Assembly (NCBI GenBank): GCA_025355805.1
Contig: JANXYY010000006.1
Coordinates: 1-43,621 of the forward strand
Length of the DNA: 43,621 bases
From: Actinomycetes bacterium
Lineage (GTDB): Bacteria; Actinomycetota; Actinomycetes; Nanopelagicales; Nanopelagicaceae
Direction of reading: 5' to 3'
Positions 17,732 to 27,190 of this stretch are shown here, in pieces (the stretch's first letter is position 1; every line of letters begins with the position of its first letter). The notes beneath the pieces are model-generated. The model saw nothing but the letters and a program-made list of their open reading frames with translations, ran no database searches and was not told where the DNA came from. A program made the position numbers and the translations under genes.

Positions 17732-18970
17732 GTGAAAATCCAATACGCTCCAGTTGTGACGAACATGGAATTCCAGAGACCGACTTCTTCCACTTCCTCG
17801 GCCACCCCCATCCGCCCAGGTGCCTATCTGCAATTACTGCTGGCAACGATGGGATTTGGTCTCAACTTTTGGGCCTGGGCTTTAATTGGGCCACTCGGGC
17901 CTGCGTATAAAAACTCCCTCGGCCTAACGTCCTTCCAGCAAGCCTTAGTCGTCGCCCTCCCAGTCCTGGTCGGCTCCTTGGGTCGGATCCCCGTGGGTGC
18001 TTTAACCGATCGGTACGGGGCCCGGGTTATGTTCCCGGTTATTAGTTTCTTGACAATGCTCCCACTGCTTTATCTGGCTTTTTTCGGGGAAAGTTTGAAC
18101 CAACTCCTGATCGGCGGGTTCTTCCTCGGACTCGGCGGAACCACCTTCGCGATCGGAATCCCACTTGTAAACAGTTGGTTCCCACCCGAGCGACGAGGAT
18201 TTGCCCTTGGCATTTTTGGCGCTGGTATGGGCGGAACTGCGATCTCTGCATTTACGACGGTGAAGCTGGCCGAGGCGCACACCCGCTCATTCCCATTTTT
18301 GCTGGTCACCGTGGTACTCGCGGTCTACGGGCTTCTTGCGATTATTTTGGTTCGAGATGCCCGGACACCGGGAAAAATTGACGGTGGGTTCTGGAATCGC
18401 ACGTGGACAACGATGCGAATGGGCATCACCATGAGGCTTTCCGCCCTTTATGCAGTTGGATTTGGTGGTTTTGTAGCCTTTAGCGTCTACCTAGTTACCT
18501 ACCTGAAGAATGCCTACGGATTGACCCAGGCGGATGCCGCTTCGCGCACTGCTGGGTTCGTGGTTCTCGCAGTCATCGCTCGACCTATTGGCGGTTGGCT
18601 CTCCGACCGCTTTCATCCGGTTCCGGTTCTCACAGGTTGTTTCACCCTCGTCACTCTTCTCGCGGGGGTGGCCTCCTTTCATCTTGAGCTTGTTCCGCTG
18701 GCGACGCTGGCCTTTCTGGGCATGGCCGCGGGTCTCGGAGCGGCAGCCGGAGCCTGCTTCGCGCTCGTCGCTCGGATGGCCCCAGCCCAATCCGTCGGAT
18801 CAGTAACCGGGGTCGTTGGCGCAGCTGGTGGACTAGGGGGCTTTATACCGCCGCTCGTTATGGGTCTAGTTTTCGGCCGGACTGGAAGTTACACGATCGG
18901 ATTCATCTTGCTCACTGCGGTCGCTCTCTCGGCGGCGATTTATACCTGGTTCGGGATGAGCCACCAATAA
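17732..18970 (+). CDS. narK: MFS nitrate/nitrite transporter NarK (start may be the ATG at 17765)
   Basis: MFS fold; RIPVGALTDRYGARVMFP, GLGGTTFAIGIPLVNSWFPPERRGFALGIFGAGMGGTAIS (nitrate-signature-like), GAAAGACFALVARMAP. Immediately upstream of nar genes. Confidence 0.92.
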   Translation: MKIQYAPVVTNMEFQRPTSSTSSATPIRPGAYLQLLLATMGFGLNFWAWALIGPLGPAYKNSLGLTSFQQALVVALPVLVGSLGRIPVGALTDRYGARVMFPVISFLTMLPLLYLAFFGESLNQLLIGGFFLGLGGTTFAIGIPLVNSWFPPERRGFALGIFGAGMGGTAISAFTTVKLAEAHTRSFPFLLVTVVLAVYGLLAIILVRDARTPGKIDGGFWNRTWTTMRMGITMRLSALYAVGFGGFVAFSVYLVTYLKNAYGLTQADAASRTAGFVVLAVIARPIGGWLSDRFHPVPVLTGCFTLVTLLAGVASFHLELVPLATLAFLGMAAGLGAAAGACFALVARMAPAQSVGSVTGVVGAAGGLGGFIPPLVMGLVFGRTGSYTIGFILLTAVALSAAIYTWFGMSHQ

Positions 18971-18985
18971 TCACGGTGCAAAACA

Positions 18986-18999
18986 AATTGATCACAATT
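18986..18999. promoter_or_regulatory. Inverted repeat AATTG-ATCA-CAATT, candidate operator upstream of the second nar regulator
   Basis: Perfect 5-bp arms with 4-bp spacer just upstream of a TAAGTT -10-like hexamer (19006-19011). Confidence 0.4.
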
Positions 19000-19019
19000 C
19001 GATGCTAAGTTCCGGTGCT

Positions 19020-19709
19020 ATGCAGACATTGGGCAGCCGGGCGATCTTGCTTGAGTCGATCCAAGGCCGACGAGAACTCGTGAGTATTCAGGAACTCTCG
19101 CTCGCCTCAAGACTCCATCCAAATACTGTGCGTACTCATTTAGATTCGCTCCTTGCTACCGCTGAGATTGAGCGGGAGCAAGCACCCTCTGCAGGTCGCG
19201 GGCGCCCCATGTGGCTTTACCGAGCCGCCGTGAAGAAACCCTCACCTTATGAGATGCTCGCCGACGCGCTCGTGCATCAACTGGGACAGACCGATGACCC
19301 CGCGCTGATGGATCACGCAGCGAAACGCTGGGCTGATGCCGCCGCGGCAGGTGTCTCAGGAGTTACGCCGTCGGACGGTGATGAGGCTGTTGATCAATTG
19401 ATGAAAGCTTTGCAAAACGTGGGTTTTGCGGTTTCCGGCAATGCTGTCGGTGATGAAATTTCGATTACTGAGTGTCCGTACGCTGCGATCGTTGAAGCGC
19501 AACCACGAGTGTGTGACGTACATGCCGCGCTTGTAACGGAATTACTTTCGCGGTCAACTCAACCTATCACCCTCAAACGTCTTGATGTTTGGGTCAAAAC
19601 AGGAATTTGTGTAGCACACTTGAGTCGAGTCGACCTAACTCCGGCTCGCACAATTGATCCAACAAATATCGCAGGAATCAGCGCAGAACGGATTGATGAT
19701 GAAGAGTAA
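19020..19709 (+). CDS. HTH transcriptional regulator, related in architecture to the 16915-17601 product
   Basis: Winged-HTH (VSIQELSLASRLHPNTVRTHLDSLLATAEIEREQAPSAGRGRPMWLY). C-terminal CPYAAIVEAQPRVCDVH...WVKTGIC. ORF also open from ATG 19002. Confidence 0.83.
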   Translation: MQTLGSRAILLESIQGRRELVSIQELSLASRLHPNTVRTHLDSLLATAEIEREQAPSAGRGRPMWLYRAAVKKPSPYEMLADALVHQLGQTDDPALMDHAAKRWADAAAAGVSGVTPSDGDEAVDQLMKALQNVGFAVSGNAVGDEISITECPYAAIVEAQPRVCDVHAALVTELLSRSTQPITLKRLDVWVKTGICVAHLSRVDLTPARTIDPTNIAGISAERIDDEE

Positions 19710-22700
19710 GAATGAATCAAGTCCCGCAGTCGCAGAATTTCTCGTAAAGGCTGGACGGTTCTTTAACGCGGGTGAAACGTCACCGGATCTGCGAACGATC
19801 ACTAAAAAAGGTGGGCGTGATGGTGATGTTTTTTACCGCGATCGATGGAGCCACGACAAGGTAGTGCGAAGCACGCACGGGGTTAACTGCACCGGATCTT
19901 GCTCTTGGAAAGTTTATGTAAAAGACGGAATCATCACTTGGGAAACGCAGCAGACGGATTACCCCTCAATTGGTCCTGACACACCGGAATATGAGCCTCG
20001 AGGTTGCCCGCGTGGGGCAGCATTTTCTTGGTATACCTACTCTCCAACTCGCGTCCGCTACCCGTATATCCGCGGTGTTCTCCTCGATGCATATCGCAAG
20101 GAGAAGGCGAAGGGCCTGGACGCAGTTGACGCCTGGGCGGCTGTAGTGCAGAACTCCGACACCCGTAAGAGGTATCAACGCGCACGAGGTAAAGGTGGCT
20201 TGGTTCGAGTTGGCTGGGATGAAGTCGCTGAGATTATTGCAGCGGCGCATCTCTACACCGCAAAAGAGTATGGGCCCGATCGAATCTTCGGCTTCTCGCC
20301 GATCCCCGCAATGTCTATGGCATCTCACGCGGTTGGCGCACGCTTCATCTCACTCATGGGTGGTGCGATGCTTTCGTTCTACGACTGGTACTGCGATTTG
20401 CCCGTGGCAGCGCCACAAGTTTTTGGTGATCAGACAGATGTTCCGGAATCTGCTGACTGGTGGAATGCCTCTTACTTGATCATGTGGGGCTCGAATGTTC
20501 CGGTGACTCGCACACCCGACGCTCACTTCATGGCGGAAGCGCGTTACCGTGGACAGAAAGTAATTGCGGTATCGCCGGATTATGCAGATAACACAAAATT
20601 TGCCGACGAGTGGATGTCGCCGCACCCGGGGACTGATGGTGCTCTTGGGATGGCGATGGGCCATGTGATTCTGAAGGAATTCTTCATTGATCGTCAGATC
20701 CCGCGTTTCGTCGAATATGTAAAAACGTACAGCGACTTGCCATTTCTGGTGACCCTGCGGGAGAAGAATGGCGCTTGGGTTCCAGACAAATTCGTTACTT
20801 CGGCTGATCTCGGCGATGAGAACGAGGGTGCTGAGTTCAAGACAGTTCTAATTGATTCGCAAACTGGGAAGCCATATGTGCCGAATGGCTCTCTGGGTTT
20901 TAGGTTTAATGAATCAGGTAAAGGGAAGTGGAATCTCGATCTTGAGGGGGTTGATCCAGCACTCTCATTCTTCGGGTCACAAAATTCCGAAACCGCTGAG
21001 GTCTTGCTCCCGCGCTTTGATATTGGACAAGATAAAGACGAGAAAGGCGGCGTTCTTTCACGAGGCGTGCCTGCAGCGCGTCTTGCGACAAAAAATGGCG
21101 AGCGCCTGGTCACCACCGTCTTTGATCTAATGCTCGCGCAGTATGGCGTTAAGCGCGACGGGCTACCTGGTGATTGGCCAAGTGGCTATGACGATCCAAA
21201 GCCCTACACGCCTGCCTGGCAAGAAGAAATCACCGGAGTGCCGGCGGAACAAGCTGCACGTATCGGACGAGAATTTGCGCAGAATGCAGCAGATTCAGGT
21301 GGTCGATCAATGATCATTCTCGGCGCTGGGACAAACCATTGGTTCCACTCCGACACGATTTACCGCACTTTCCTCGCCCTCATCACGCTCACGGGTTGCC
21401 AAGGGGTCAATGGCGGCGGTTGGGCTCATTACGTCGGTCAAGAAAAGGTCCGCCCAGTTACCGGTTGGGCACAGTTGGCCTTTGGTCTCGATTGGTCACG
21501 CCCACCACGCCAAATGATCGGCACTGGATTCTTCTACGTGAATACCAATCAATGGCGCTATGACCAAATAGGTGCGGATGCTCTCGCCTCGCCGTTAGGT
21601 GAAGGACGATTTAAAGATCGCGCACTTATTGACACGCTCGCCCAATCTGCGCGTTCGGGTTGGATGCCCACCTACCCAACCTTTGATGTAAATCCCCTTG
21701 AAATCGCCAAGCGCGCTGAGGATCTAGGCAAAACTCCATCAGACTTCTTGGCCGACGCTCTTCAATCAGGTGATGTTAAGTTTGCAATTGAAGATCCTGA
21801 TGCGCCTGAGAATTGGCCGCGCGTTCTTACGGTATGGCGGGCGAATCTACTTGGCTCCTCGAGCAAAGGGAATGAATACTTCCTTCGACATTTGCTTGGG
21901 GCGGATAACTCGGTTCGGGCTAACGAGAGTGTGCAAGAGGTACGACCTCAGGAAGTCACTTGGCGCGAAGAAGCGCCAGAAGGAAAACTGGATTTATTGG
22001 TCAGCATTGATTTTCGCATGACAAGTACGGGTCTATTCGGCGATATCTTGCTTCCTGCCGCGACTTGGTACGAGAAACACGATCTTTCGAGCACTGACAT
22101 GCACCCATACGTCCACGCATTTTCCCCCGCGATCGATCCACCGTGGGAGACAAAGACCGATTATGAAATTTTCCAGGCGCTTGGCCGGAAAGTGTCAGAA
22201 CTCGCGCCTGGTTATCTGGAATCAGTCACTGATGTCGTCGCGGTGCCGTTGCTTCACGACACTGCGGATGAAATGGCGCTGCCAGGCGGCGTCGTACGCG
22301 ACTGGCACAAGGGTGAAGTCCCACTCATACCGGGCAAGACGGCACCAAAGTTTGTTACCGTCGAACGCGATTACCGCACGATCGGTGCGAAGATGTCATC
22401 GCTTGGACCGCTGGTTGAAAAACTTGGCACGCTGACCAAAGGAGTTCACGTCGATCCAACCATTGAGGTCGGGATCCTTGCGCGAGTAAATGGGGTGATT
22501 AAAGATGGCCCTGCCGCGGGACGACCATCGTTGGTAACCGATACAAATGCTTGTGAGATGATCCTGGCCCTTTCTGGAACCACTAATGGGCGAGTCGCCG
22601 TGGCTGGCTTCGAATTTCTTGAAGAGCGCACTGGTCGACCACTCGCAGATCTGGCACGCGATAACGAAGGGAAGCGAATCACCTTCGCCGATACCCAATC

Positions 22701-23394
22701 TCGACCGGTGCCGGTCATCACGAGCCCTGAGTGGTCAGGGAGCGAGCATGGTGGTCGCAGATATACGGCTTTTGCGATCAACGTTGAAAGACTAAAGCCG
22801 TGGCACACTCTTACTGGTCGTCAGCACTTCTTTCTTGACCACGATTGGATGAGCGAGATCGGTGAATGTTTGCCAACCTTCCGACCTCCGCTGAACATGC
22901 ACAGGATCTATGGTGATCAGGGTCTTGGTGCTGGCAAAGAAGTAACCGTGCGATATTTGACGCCGCACTCAAAATGGTCGATTCACTCCGAGTACCAAGA
23001 CAACTTATTTATGCTCTCACTTTCGCGTGGTGGACCCGAGATCTGGATGAGTCCGCAAGATGCAGAAACTATCGGCGTGAAGGATAACGAATGGATTGAG
23101 GCATATAACCGCAACGGTGTTGTGGTTGCGCGCTCCATCGTTTCGCACCGGATGCCGGCTGGCACCGTATACATGTATCACGCGAAGGATCGGACGATAG
23201 ATGTACCGAGAACCGAGATCACCGGCCTGCGTGGTGGTGTTCACAATTCGCTTACCCGATTGATGATCAAACCAACCCACCTTGTTGGTGGATACGGCCA
23301 ACTGTCCTTTGCATTCAACTATCTAGGACCGACGGGGAATCAACGTGACGAAGTAACTGTTATTCGCCGTCGTTCGCAGGAGGTCGTTTACTAA
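19696..23394 (+). CDS. narG: Respiratory nitrate reductase alpha subunit NarG
   Basis: THGVNCTGSCSWKVYVKDGIITWETQQTDYPSIGPDTPEYEPRGCPRGAAFSWYTYSPTRVRYPYIRG. ATG 19696 overlaps the end of the regulator gene by 14 bp. Confidence 0.98.
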   Translation: MMKSKNESSPAVAEFLVKAGRFFNAGETSPDLRTITKKGGRDGDVFYRDRWSHDKVVRSTHGVNCTGSCSWKVYVKDGIITWETQQTDYPSIGPDTPEYEPRGCPRGAAFSWYTYSPTRVRYPYIRGVLLDAYRKEKAKGLDAVDAWAAVVQNSDTRKRYQRARGKGGLVRVGWDEVAEIIAAAHLYTAKEYGPDRIFGFSPIPAMSMASHAVGARFISLMGGAMLSFYDWYCDLPVAAPQVFGDQTDVPESADWWNASYLIMWGSNVPVTRTPDAHFMAEARYRGQKVIAVSPDYADNTKFADEWMSPHPGTDGALGMAMGHVILKEFFIDRQIPRFVEYVKTYSDLPFLVTLREKNGAWVPDKFVTSADLGDENEGAEFKTVLIDSQTGKPYVPNGSLGFRFNESGKGKWNLDLEGVDPALSFFGSQNSETAEVLLPRFDIGQDKDEKGGVLSRGVPAARLATKNGERLVTTVFDLMLAQYGVKRDGLPGDWPSGYDDPKPYTPAWQEEITGVPAEQAARIGREFAQNAADSGGRSMIILGAGTNHWFHSDTIYRTFLALITLTGCQGVNGGGWAHYVGQEKVRPVTGWAQLAFGLDWSRPPRQMIGTGFFYVNTNQWRYDQIGADALASPLGEGRFKDRALIDTLAQSARSGWMPTYPTFDVNPLEIAKRAEDLGKTPSDFLADALQSGDVKFAIEDPDAPENWPRVLTVWRANLLGSSSKGNEYFLRHLLGADNSVRANESVQEVRPQEVTWREEAPEGKLDLLVSIDFRMTSTGLFGDILLPAATWYEKHDLSSTDMHPYVHAFSPAIDPPWETKTDYEIFQALGRKVSELAPGYLESVTDVVAVPLLHDTADEMALPGGVVRDWHKGEVPLIPGKTAPKFVTVERDYRTIGAKMSSLGPLVEKLGTLTKGVHVDPTIEVGILARVNGVIKDGPAAGRPSLVTDTNACEMILALSGTTNGRVAVAGFEFLEERTGRPLADLARDNEGKRITFADTQSRPVPVITSPEWSGSEHGGRRYTAFAINVERLKPWHTLTGRQHFFLDHDWMSEIGECLPTFRPPLNMHRIYGDQGLGAGKEVTVRYLTPHSKWSIHSEYQDNLFMLSLSRGGPEIWMSPQDAETIGVKDNEWIEAYNRNGVVVARSIVSHRMPAGTVYMYHAKDRTIDVPRTEITGLRGGVHNSLTRLMIKPTHLVGGYGQLSFAFNYLGPTGNQRDEVTVIRRRSQEVVY

Positions 23395-25028
23395 TGCGTG
23401 TTATGGCCCAAATCGGCATGGTAATGAACCTGGACAAGTGCATTGGCTGTCACACCTGCTCGGTCACTTGCAAACAGGCCTGGACGAATCGTCCTGGGCT
23501 TGAATACGCGTGGTTTAACAACGTGGAGACCCGTCCTGGCCAGGGGTATCCACGCACGTATCAAGACCAGGAGAAGTGGCAAGGCGGTTGGGTTCTAAAG
23601 CGCGGCAAGTTGAAACTGCGCTCGGGTGGAAGACTTTCGCGTCTTGCCAAGATCTTTAGCAATCCGCGTCTACCCGGAATTACGGATTACTACGAACCAT
23701 GGACGTACGACTATGAAACGTTGATCTCGTCCCCACTTGGTGAGCACACACCAGTCGCTCAACCTAAATCGTTACTCACAGGTAAACCAATGAAAATTTC
23801 ATGGTCGGCAAACTGGGACGATGATCTCGCGGGTGGACCCGAACTCGCAGTTGACGATCCGATCTTGAAAAAGATCAAGAATGAGGTTGGAGATCGAGTA
23901 AAGCTCGAATTCGAGCAAGCTTTTATGTTTTATCTGCCACGCATCTGTGAGCACTGCCTAAATCCTGCCTGTGTTGCCGCATGCCCATCTGGTGCTATGT
24001 ATAAGCGGAGCGAAGATGGCATTGTTCTCGTAGATCAAGATGCCTGCCGAGGCTGGCGCATGTGCGTCACCGGCTGTCCCTACAAGAAGGTCTATTTCAA
24101 TCACCGCACGGGCAAAGCCGAGAAGTGCACCTTCTGCTATCCGCGCATCGAGGTGGGCCTACCAACCGTCTGCGCCGAGACATGTGTTGGTCGGCTCCGT
24201 TACATAGGACTCTTCCTATACGACGCAGACAAAGTCACTGCTGCGGCAGCGACTGAGGATCCGCAGGCGCTTTATCAGGCCCAATTGGATCTCATTCTTG
24301 ATCCACATGACCCAGACGTTCAAGCGGCGGCGCTTCGAGATGGGATCGCGGCGGACTGGCTTGAGGCAGCCGAAAAATCTCCGGTCTATCGCTTGGCCAA
24401 GGAATTCAAGGTTGCCCTTCCCTTGCATCCGGAATATCGCACGTTGCCAATGGTCTGGTACATCCCTCCACTTTCGCCAGTCGTTGAAGCACTTCGCGAT
24501 ACCGGGCACGATGCAGAGGAACACGGGAATCTCTTTGGCGCCCTTGATCAACTGCGGATTCCCATCGAGTACCTTGCTGAACTCTTTACCGCTGGCGATA
24601 TCAAACCGGTAATGCACTCGCTCAAGATTCTTGCATCGATGCGCTCATATATGCGCGATGAAAACCTCGGCCGGCAGACCCGTCCAGAAATTCCCGCCAG
24701 CGTCGGTATGAGTGAAACCGAAATTCGTAGCCTTTATCGTCTCTTAGCAATTGCAAAGTACGAAGATCGCTATGTCATCCCCAAGGCTCACGCGGAGATC
24801 GGCCACGAATTGGAAGAGCTCGCATGCTCTGTTAGCGACTCTGTAGGGCCAGACATATACAAGTCGGGGCCATTCGGAGAATCGTCGGGGCGACCAGTTC
24901 CAGTTTCGATCGAATCCTTCCATGCTCTAAAGCAACGTCAGACTTCGGAGGTGATCGTTCCGGTTGAAGATCTGAGCGGACGCGCCAATCTCCTCAACTG
25001 GGATGGAAAAGGGGCTCCAAATGAGTAG
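23394..25028 (+). CDS. narH: Respiratory nitrate reductase beta subunit NarH
   Basis: MVMNLDKCIGCHTCSVTCKQAWTNR, CEHCLNPACVAACPSGAMYKR and CRGWRMCVTGCPYKKVYFN ferredoxin motifs; TAATG coupling to narG. Confidence 0.98.
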   Translation: MRVMAQIGMVMNLDKCIGCHTCSVTCKQAWTNRPGLEYAWFNNVETRPGQGYPRTYQDQEKWQGGWVLKRGKLKLRSGGRLSRLAKIFSNPRLPGITDYYEPWTYDYETLISSPLGEHTPVAQPKSLLTGKPMKISWSANWDDDLAGGPELAVDDPILKKIKNEVGDRVKLEFEQAFMFYLPRICEHCLNPACVAACPSGAMYKRSEDGIVLVDQDACRGWRMCVTGCPYKKVYFNHRTGKAEKCTFCYPRIEVGLPTVCAETCVGRLRYIGLFLYDADKVTAAAATEDPQALYQAQLDLILDPHDPDVQAAALRDGIAADWLEAAEKSPVYRLAKEFKVALPLHPEYRTLPMVWYIPPLSPVVEALRDTGHDAEEHGNLFGALDQLRIPIEYLAELFTAGDIKPVMHSLKILASMRSYMRDENLGRQTRPEIPASVGMSETEIRSLYRLLAIAKYEDRYVIPKAHAEIGHELEELACSVSDSVGPDIYKSGPFGESSGRPVPVSIESFHALKQRQTSEVIVPVEDLSGRANLLNWDGKGAPNE

Positions 25029-25647
25029 CGAGTTAGCAGCAGCACGACTTGCTTCGGCTTGGCTGCTCTACTACCCGGACGAAGAACTGTTAGCGAAGTT
25101 GGATCTCATCGCTGGCGCGGTTGGGAGCCTTCCTGGGAAGATGCGCATTCCCCTCGAATCGTTTCTTGCTCACCTTCATGACACTCCACTTCGAGATATT
25201 CAGCAGCACTACGTAGGCATCTTCGATATGAAGCGGAAGGCATGCCCATACTTGTCATACTGGACGGATGGAGACACGCGTAACCGAGGACAGGCCATCT
25301 TGCGTTTCAAAGAGGTTTATCGGGACGCGGGGTATGACTTAGACAAGCGCGAACTCGCCGATCACATCGCCGTCGTCCTTGAATTCGCATCCGTTGATCC
25401 GCTAAATGGCGAGGCCTTGCTTCATGAGCACCTGGCCCCGATCGGATTGATGCGCGATGCGCTAATGCAGATGGGATCCGTCTATTTCCACGTTCTTGAT
25501 GCGGTGCTTGCCACCTTGACTGAAATCACGCCCACCGTGCGCGCGCGCATGGCCGAACTAGCTAGCTCGGGCCCGCCCGTGGAAAGTGTGGGACTTGAGC
25601 CATTTAGCATTACTTCGTTTGCCCAAGGATCGGGCGCCCGACGATGA
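25021..25647 (+). CDS. narJ: Nitrate reductase molybdenum cofactor assembly chaperone NarJ
   Basis: LLYYPDEELLAKL...DIQQHYVGIFDMKRKACPYLSYWTDGDTRNRG...LPDHI-like segment; position between narH and narI. Confidence 0.95.
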   Translation: MSSELAAARLASAWLLYYPDEELLAKLDLIAGAVGSLPGKMRIPLESFLAHLHDTPLRDIQQHYVGIFDMKRKACPYLSYWTDGDTRNRGQAILRFKEVYRDAGYDLDKRELADHIAVVLEFASVDPLNGEALLHEHLAPIGLMRDALMQMGSVYFHVLDAVLATLTEITPTVRARMAELASSGPPVESVGLEPFSITSFAQGSGARR

Positions 25648-26381
25648 ATTCGAACCTGAGCACCCCTGATGTCCTCTTGTGGGTAGCGTTGCCGTACGTT
25701 TCGTTCACCATTTTGGTTGTCGGGTTAATTTTGCGACATCGATATGACAATTTTGGTTGGACTTCACGCTCCAGTGAGCTCTACGAGAAGCGGATCCTGC
25801 GAATCGCGAGTCCCCTCTTTCACTACGGAATGTTGGCAGTTGTTGGTGGGCACGTCGTAGGTTTACTAATTCCCGAATCATTTACGTCCTCGCTGGGATT
25901 GAGTGATCGCCAATATCACCTCACCGCTGTGACAGCGGGTCTTGGCGCGGGCGTGGCCACCATCGTTGGATTACTTCTGCTCATTTACCGTCGTCGGACA
26001 GTCGCTTCAGTCTTTGCGGTCACGACAAAGAACGACAAGGCGATGTACATATTTTTACTTGGTGCCATAGTTCTAGGTGTTCTGACCACGGTATTGGGCT
26101 CGGGCGCAGTAGGCAAGGCGCACAATTATCGAGCTGATGTTTCTCCGTGGTTTAGATCGATTATTTTTCTACATCCGAAGCCTCAGTTAATGAGTGGCGC
26201 CCCGTTGTCTTATCGAGTCCACGTGATCGGCGCGCTGCTGCTCTTCATGATCTGGCCCTTTACCCGGTTGGTACACGCGTTAAGTGCGCCTGCGCAATAT
26301 CTATTTAGGCCCTACGTGATTTATCGGAGCAAGGATTCGCAAGGGCTTGGTAATCGGGAGAGGCAGCGTCGGGGTTGGTGA
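25644..26381 (+). CDS. narI: Respiratory nitrate reductase gamma subunit NarI
   Basis: Five-TM cytochrome b; RSSELYEKRILRIASPLFHYGMLAVVGGHVVGLLIPESFT and PLSYRVHVIGALLLFMIWPFTRLVHALSAP. Confidence 0.97.
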   Translation: MNSNLSTPDVLLWVALPYVSFTILVVGLILRHRYDNFGWTSRSSELYEKRILRIASPLFHYGMLAVVGGHVVGLLIPESFTSSLGLSDRQYHLTAVTAGLGAGVATIVGLLLLIYRRRTVASVFAVTTKNDKAMYIFLLGAIVLGVLTTVLGSGAVGKAHNYRADVSPWFRSIIFLHPKPQLMSGAPLSYRVHVIGALLLFMIWPFTRLVHALSAPAQYLFRPYVIYRSKDSQGLGNRERQRRGW

Positions 26382-26382
26382 A

Positions 26383-27180
26383 TTATCGCTTGGGCGGCCA
26401 AGGGAAGAATCCGCTGGTTTTTAGAATGTAATCGCGGTAGCCAGGGCGAGTTTGCTGCAATTGGTTTTCGAGCATAGGTTTTCCGGTCTTCTTCATGAGC
26501 AGCCATGACATGAAGATTGGTGCGGGGAGAGTCCAAATGCCTAGCCCATGCTCGGCACCAATTAGGAACAGACCCCACCAAAGTGTGAAGTCTCCAAAAT
26601 AATTTGGGTGACGGGTGTAACGCCATAGTCCGTGATCCATTACTTTGCCTTTATTCTCGGGCCGAGATTTGAATCTACGCATTTGCCAATCCCCGACGCC
26701 CTCAAATGAGAACCCAACAAGAAAGAGGATTATCCCTATCCCACCGACAAGACCGATCTTTCCCTGCGAAACCAAACCGAAGTTAAGCGGGAGTCCGATG
26801 AACAGCAAAGAAACCGTTTGTAATAGATAGATGATCCGAAGGGCGTACCAATCTTCTGAACCTCGCGTCCGCGCCAGCATCGCTGTGTAACGCGGGTCTT
26901 GTGGCAGACCATGATTTCTTACCGCTAGATACGTTGAGAGCCGAAGACCCCAAATGGTCACAAATAAGAGAAGTAACAATCGACGCGCACCATCTCCATG
27001 ACCTTGCGTTGCGAAGGCCGAAGCATAGACAGCAGCTATGAAACCCAGACCCCACATCGTGTCGACGACATCGTGCTTATGAAATCGAACTCCGATTCTC
27101 CAGGTAATCAACGCCACAACTAGGGTCGCTGGTGCGGCGTAAAGCAAAGAGTGGAAAACGAGCGAGAGGGAGGGGTTCAT
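26383..27180 (-). CDS. DUF1295 (steroid 5-alpha-reductase-like) membrane protein
   Basis: VVDTMWGLGFI...GLWRYTRHPNYFGDFTLWWGLFL and RPGYRDYILKTSGFFPWPPK. Confidence 0.92.
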   Translation of the reverse strand: MNPSLSLVFHSLLYAAPATLVVALITWRIGVRFHKHDVVDTMWGLGFIAAVYASAFATQGHGDGARRLLLLLFVTIWGLRLSTYLAVRNHGLPQDPRYTAMLARTRGSEDWYALRIIYLLQTVSLLFIGLPLNFGLVSQGKIGLVGGIGIILFLVGFSFEGVGDWQMRRFKSRPENKGKVMDHGLWRYTRHPNYFGDFTLWWGLFLIGAEHGLGIWTLPAPIFMSWLLMKKTGKPMLENQLQQTRPGYRDYILKTSGFFPWPPKR

Positions 27181-27190
27181 TAGTAAAATC

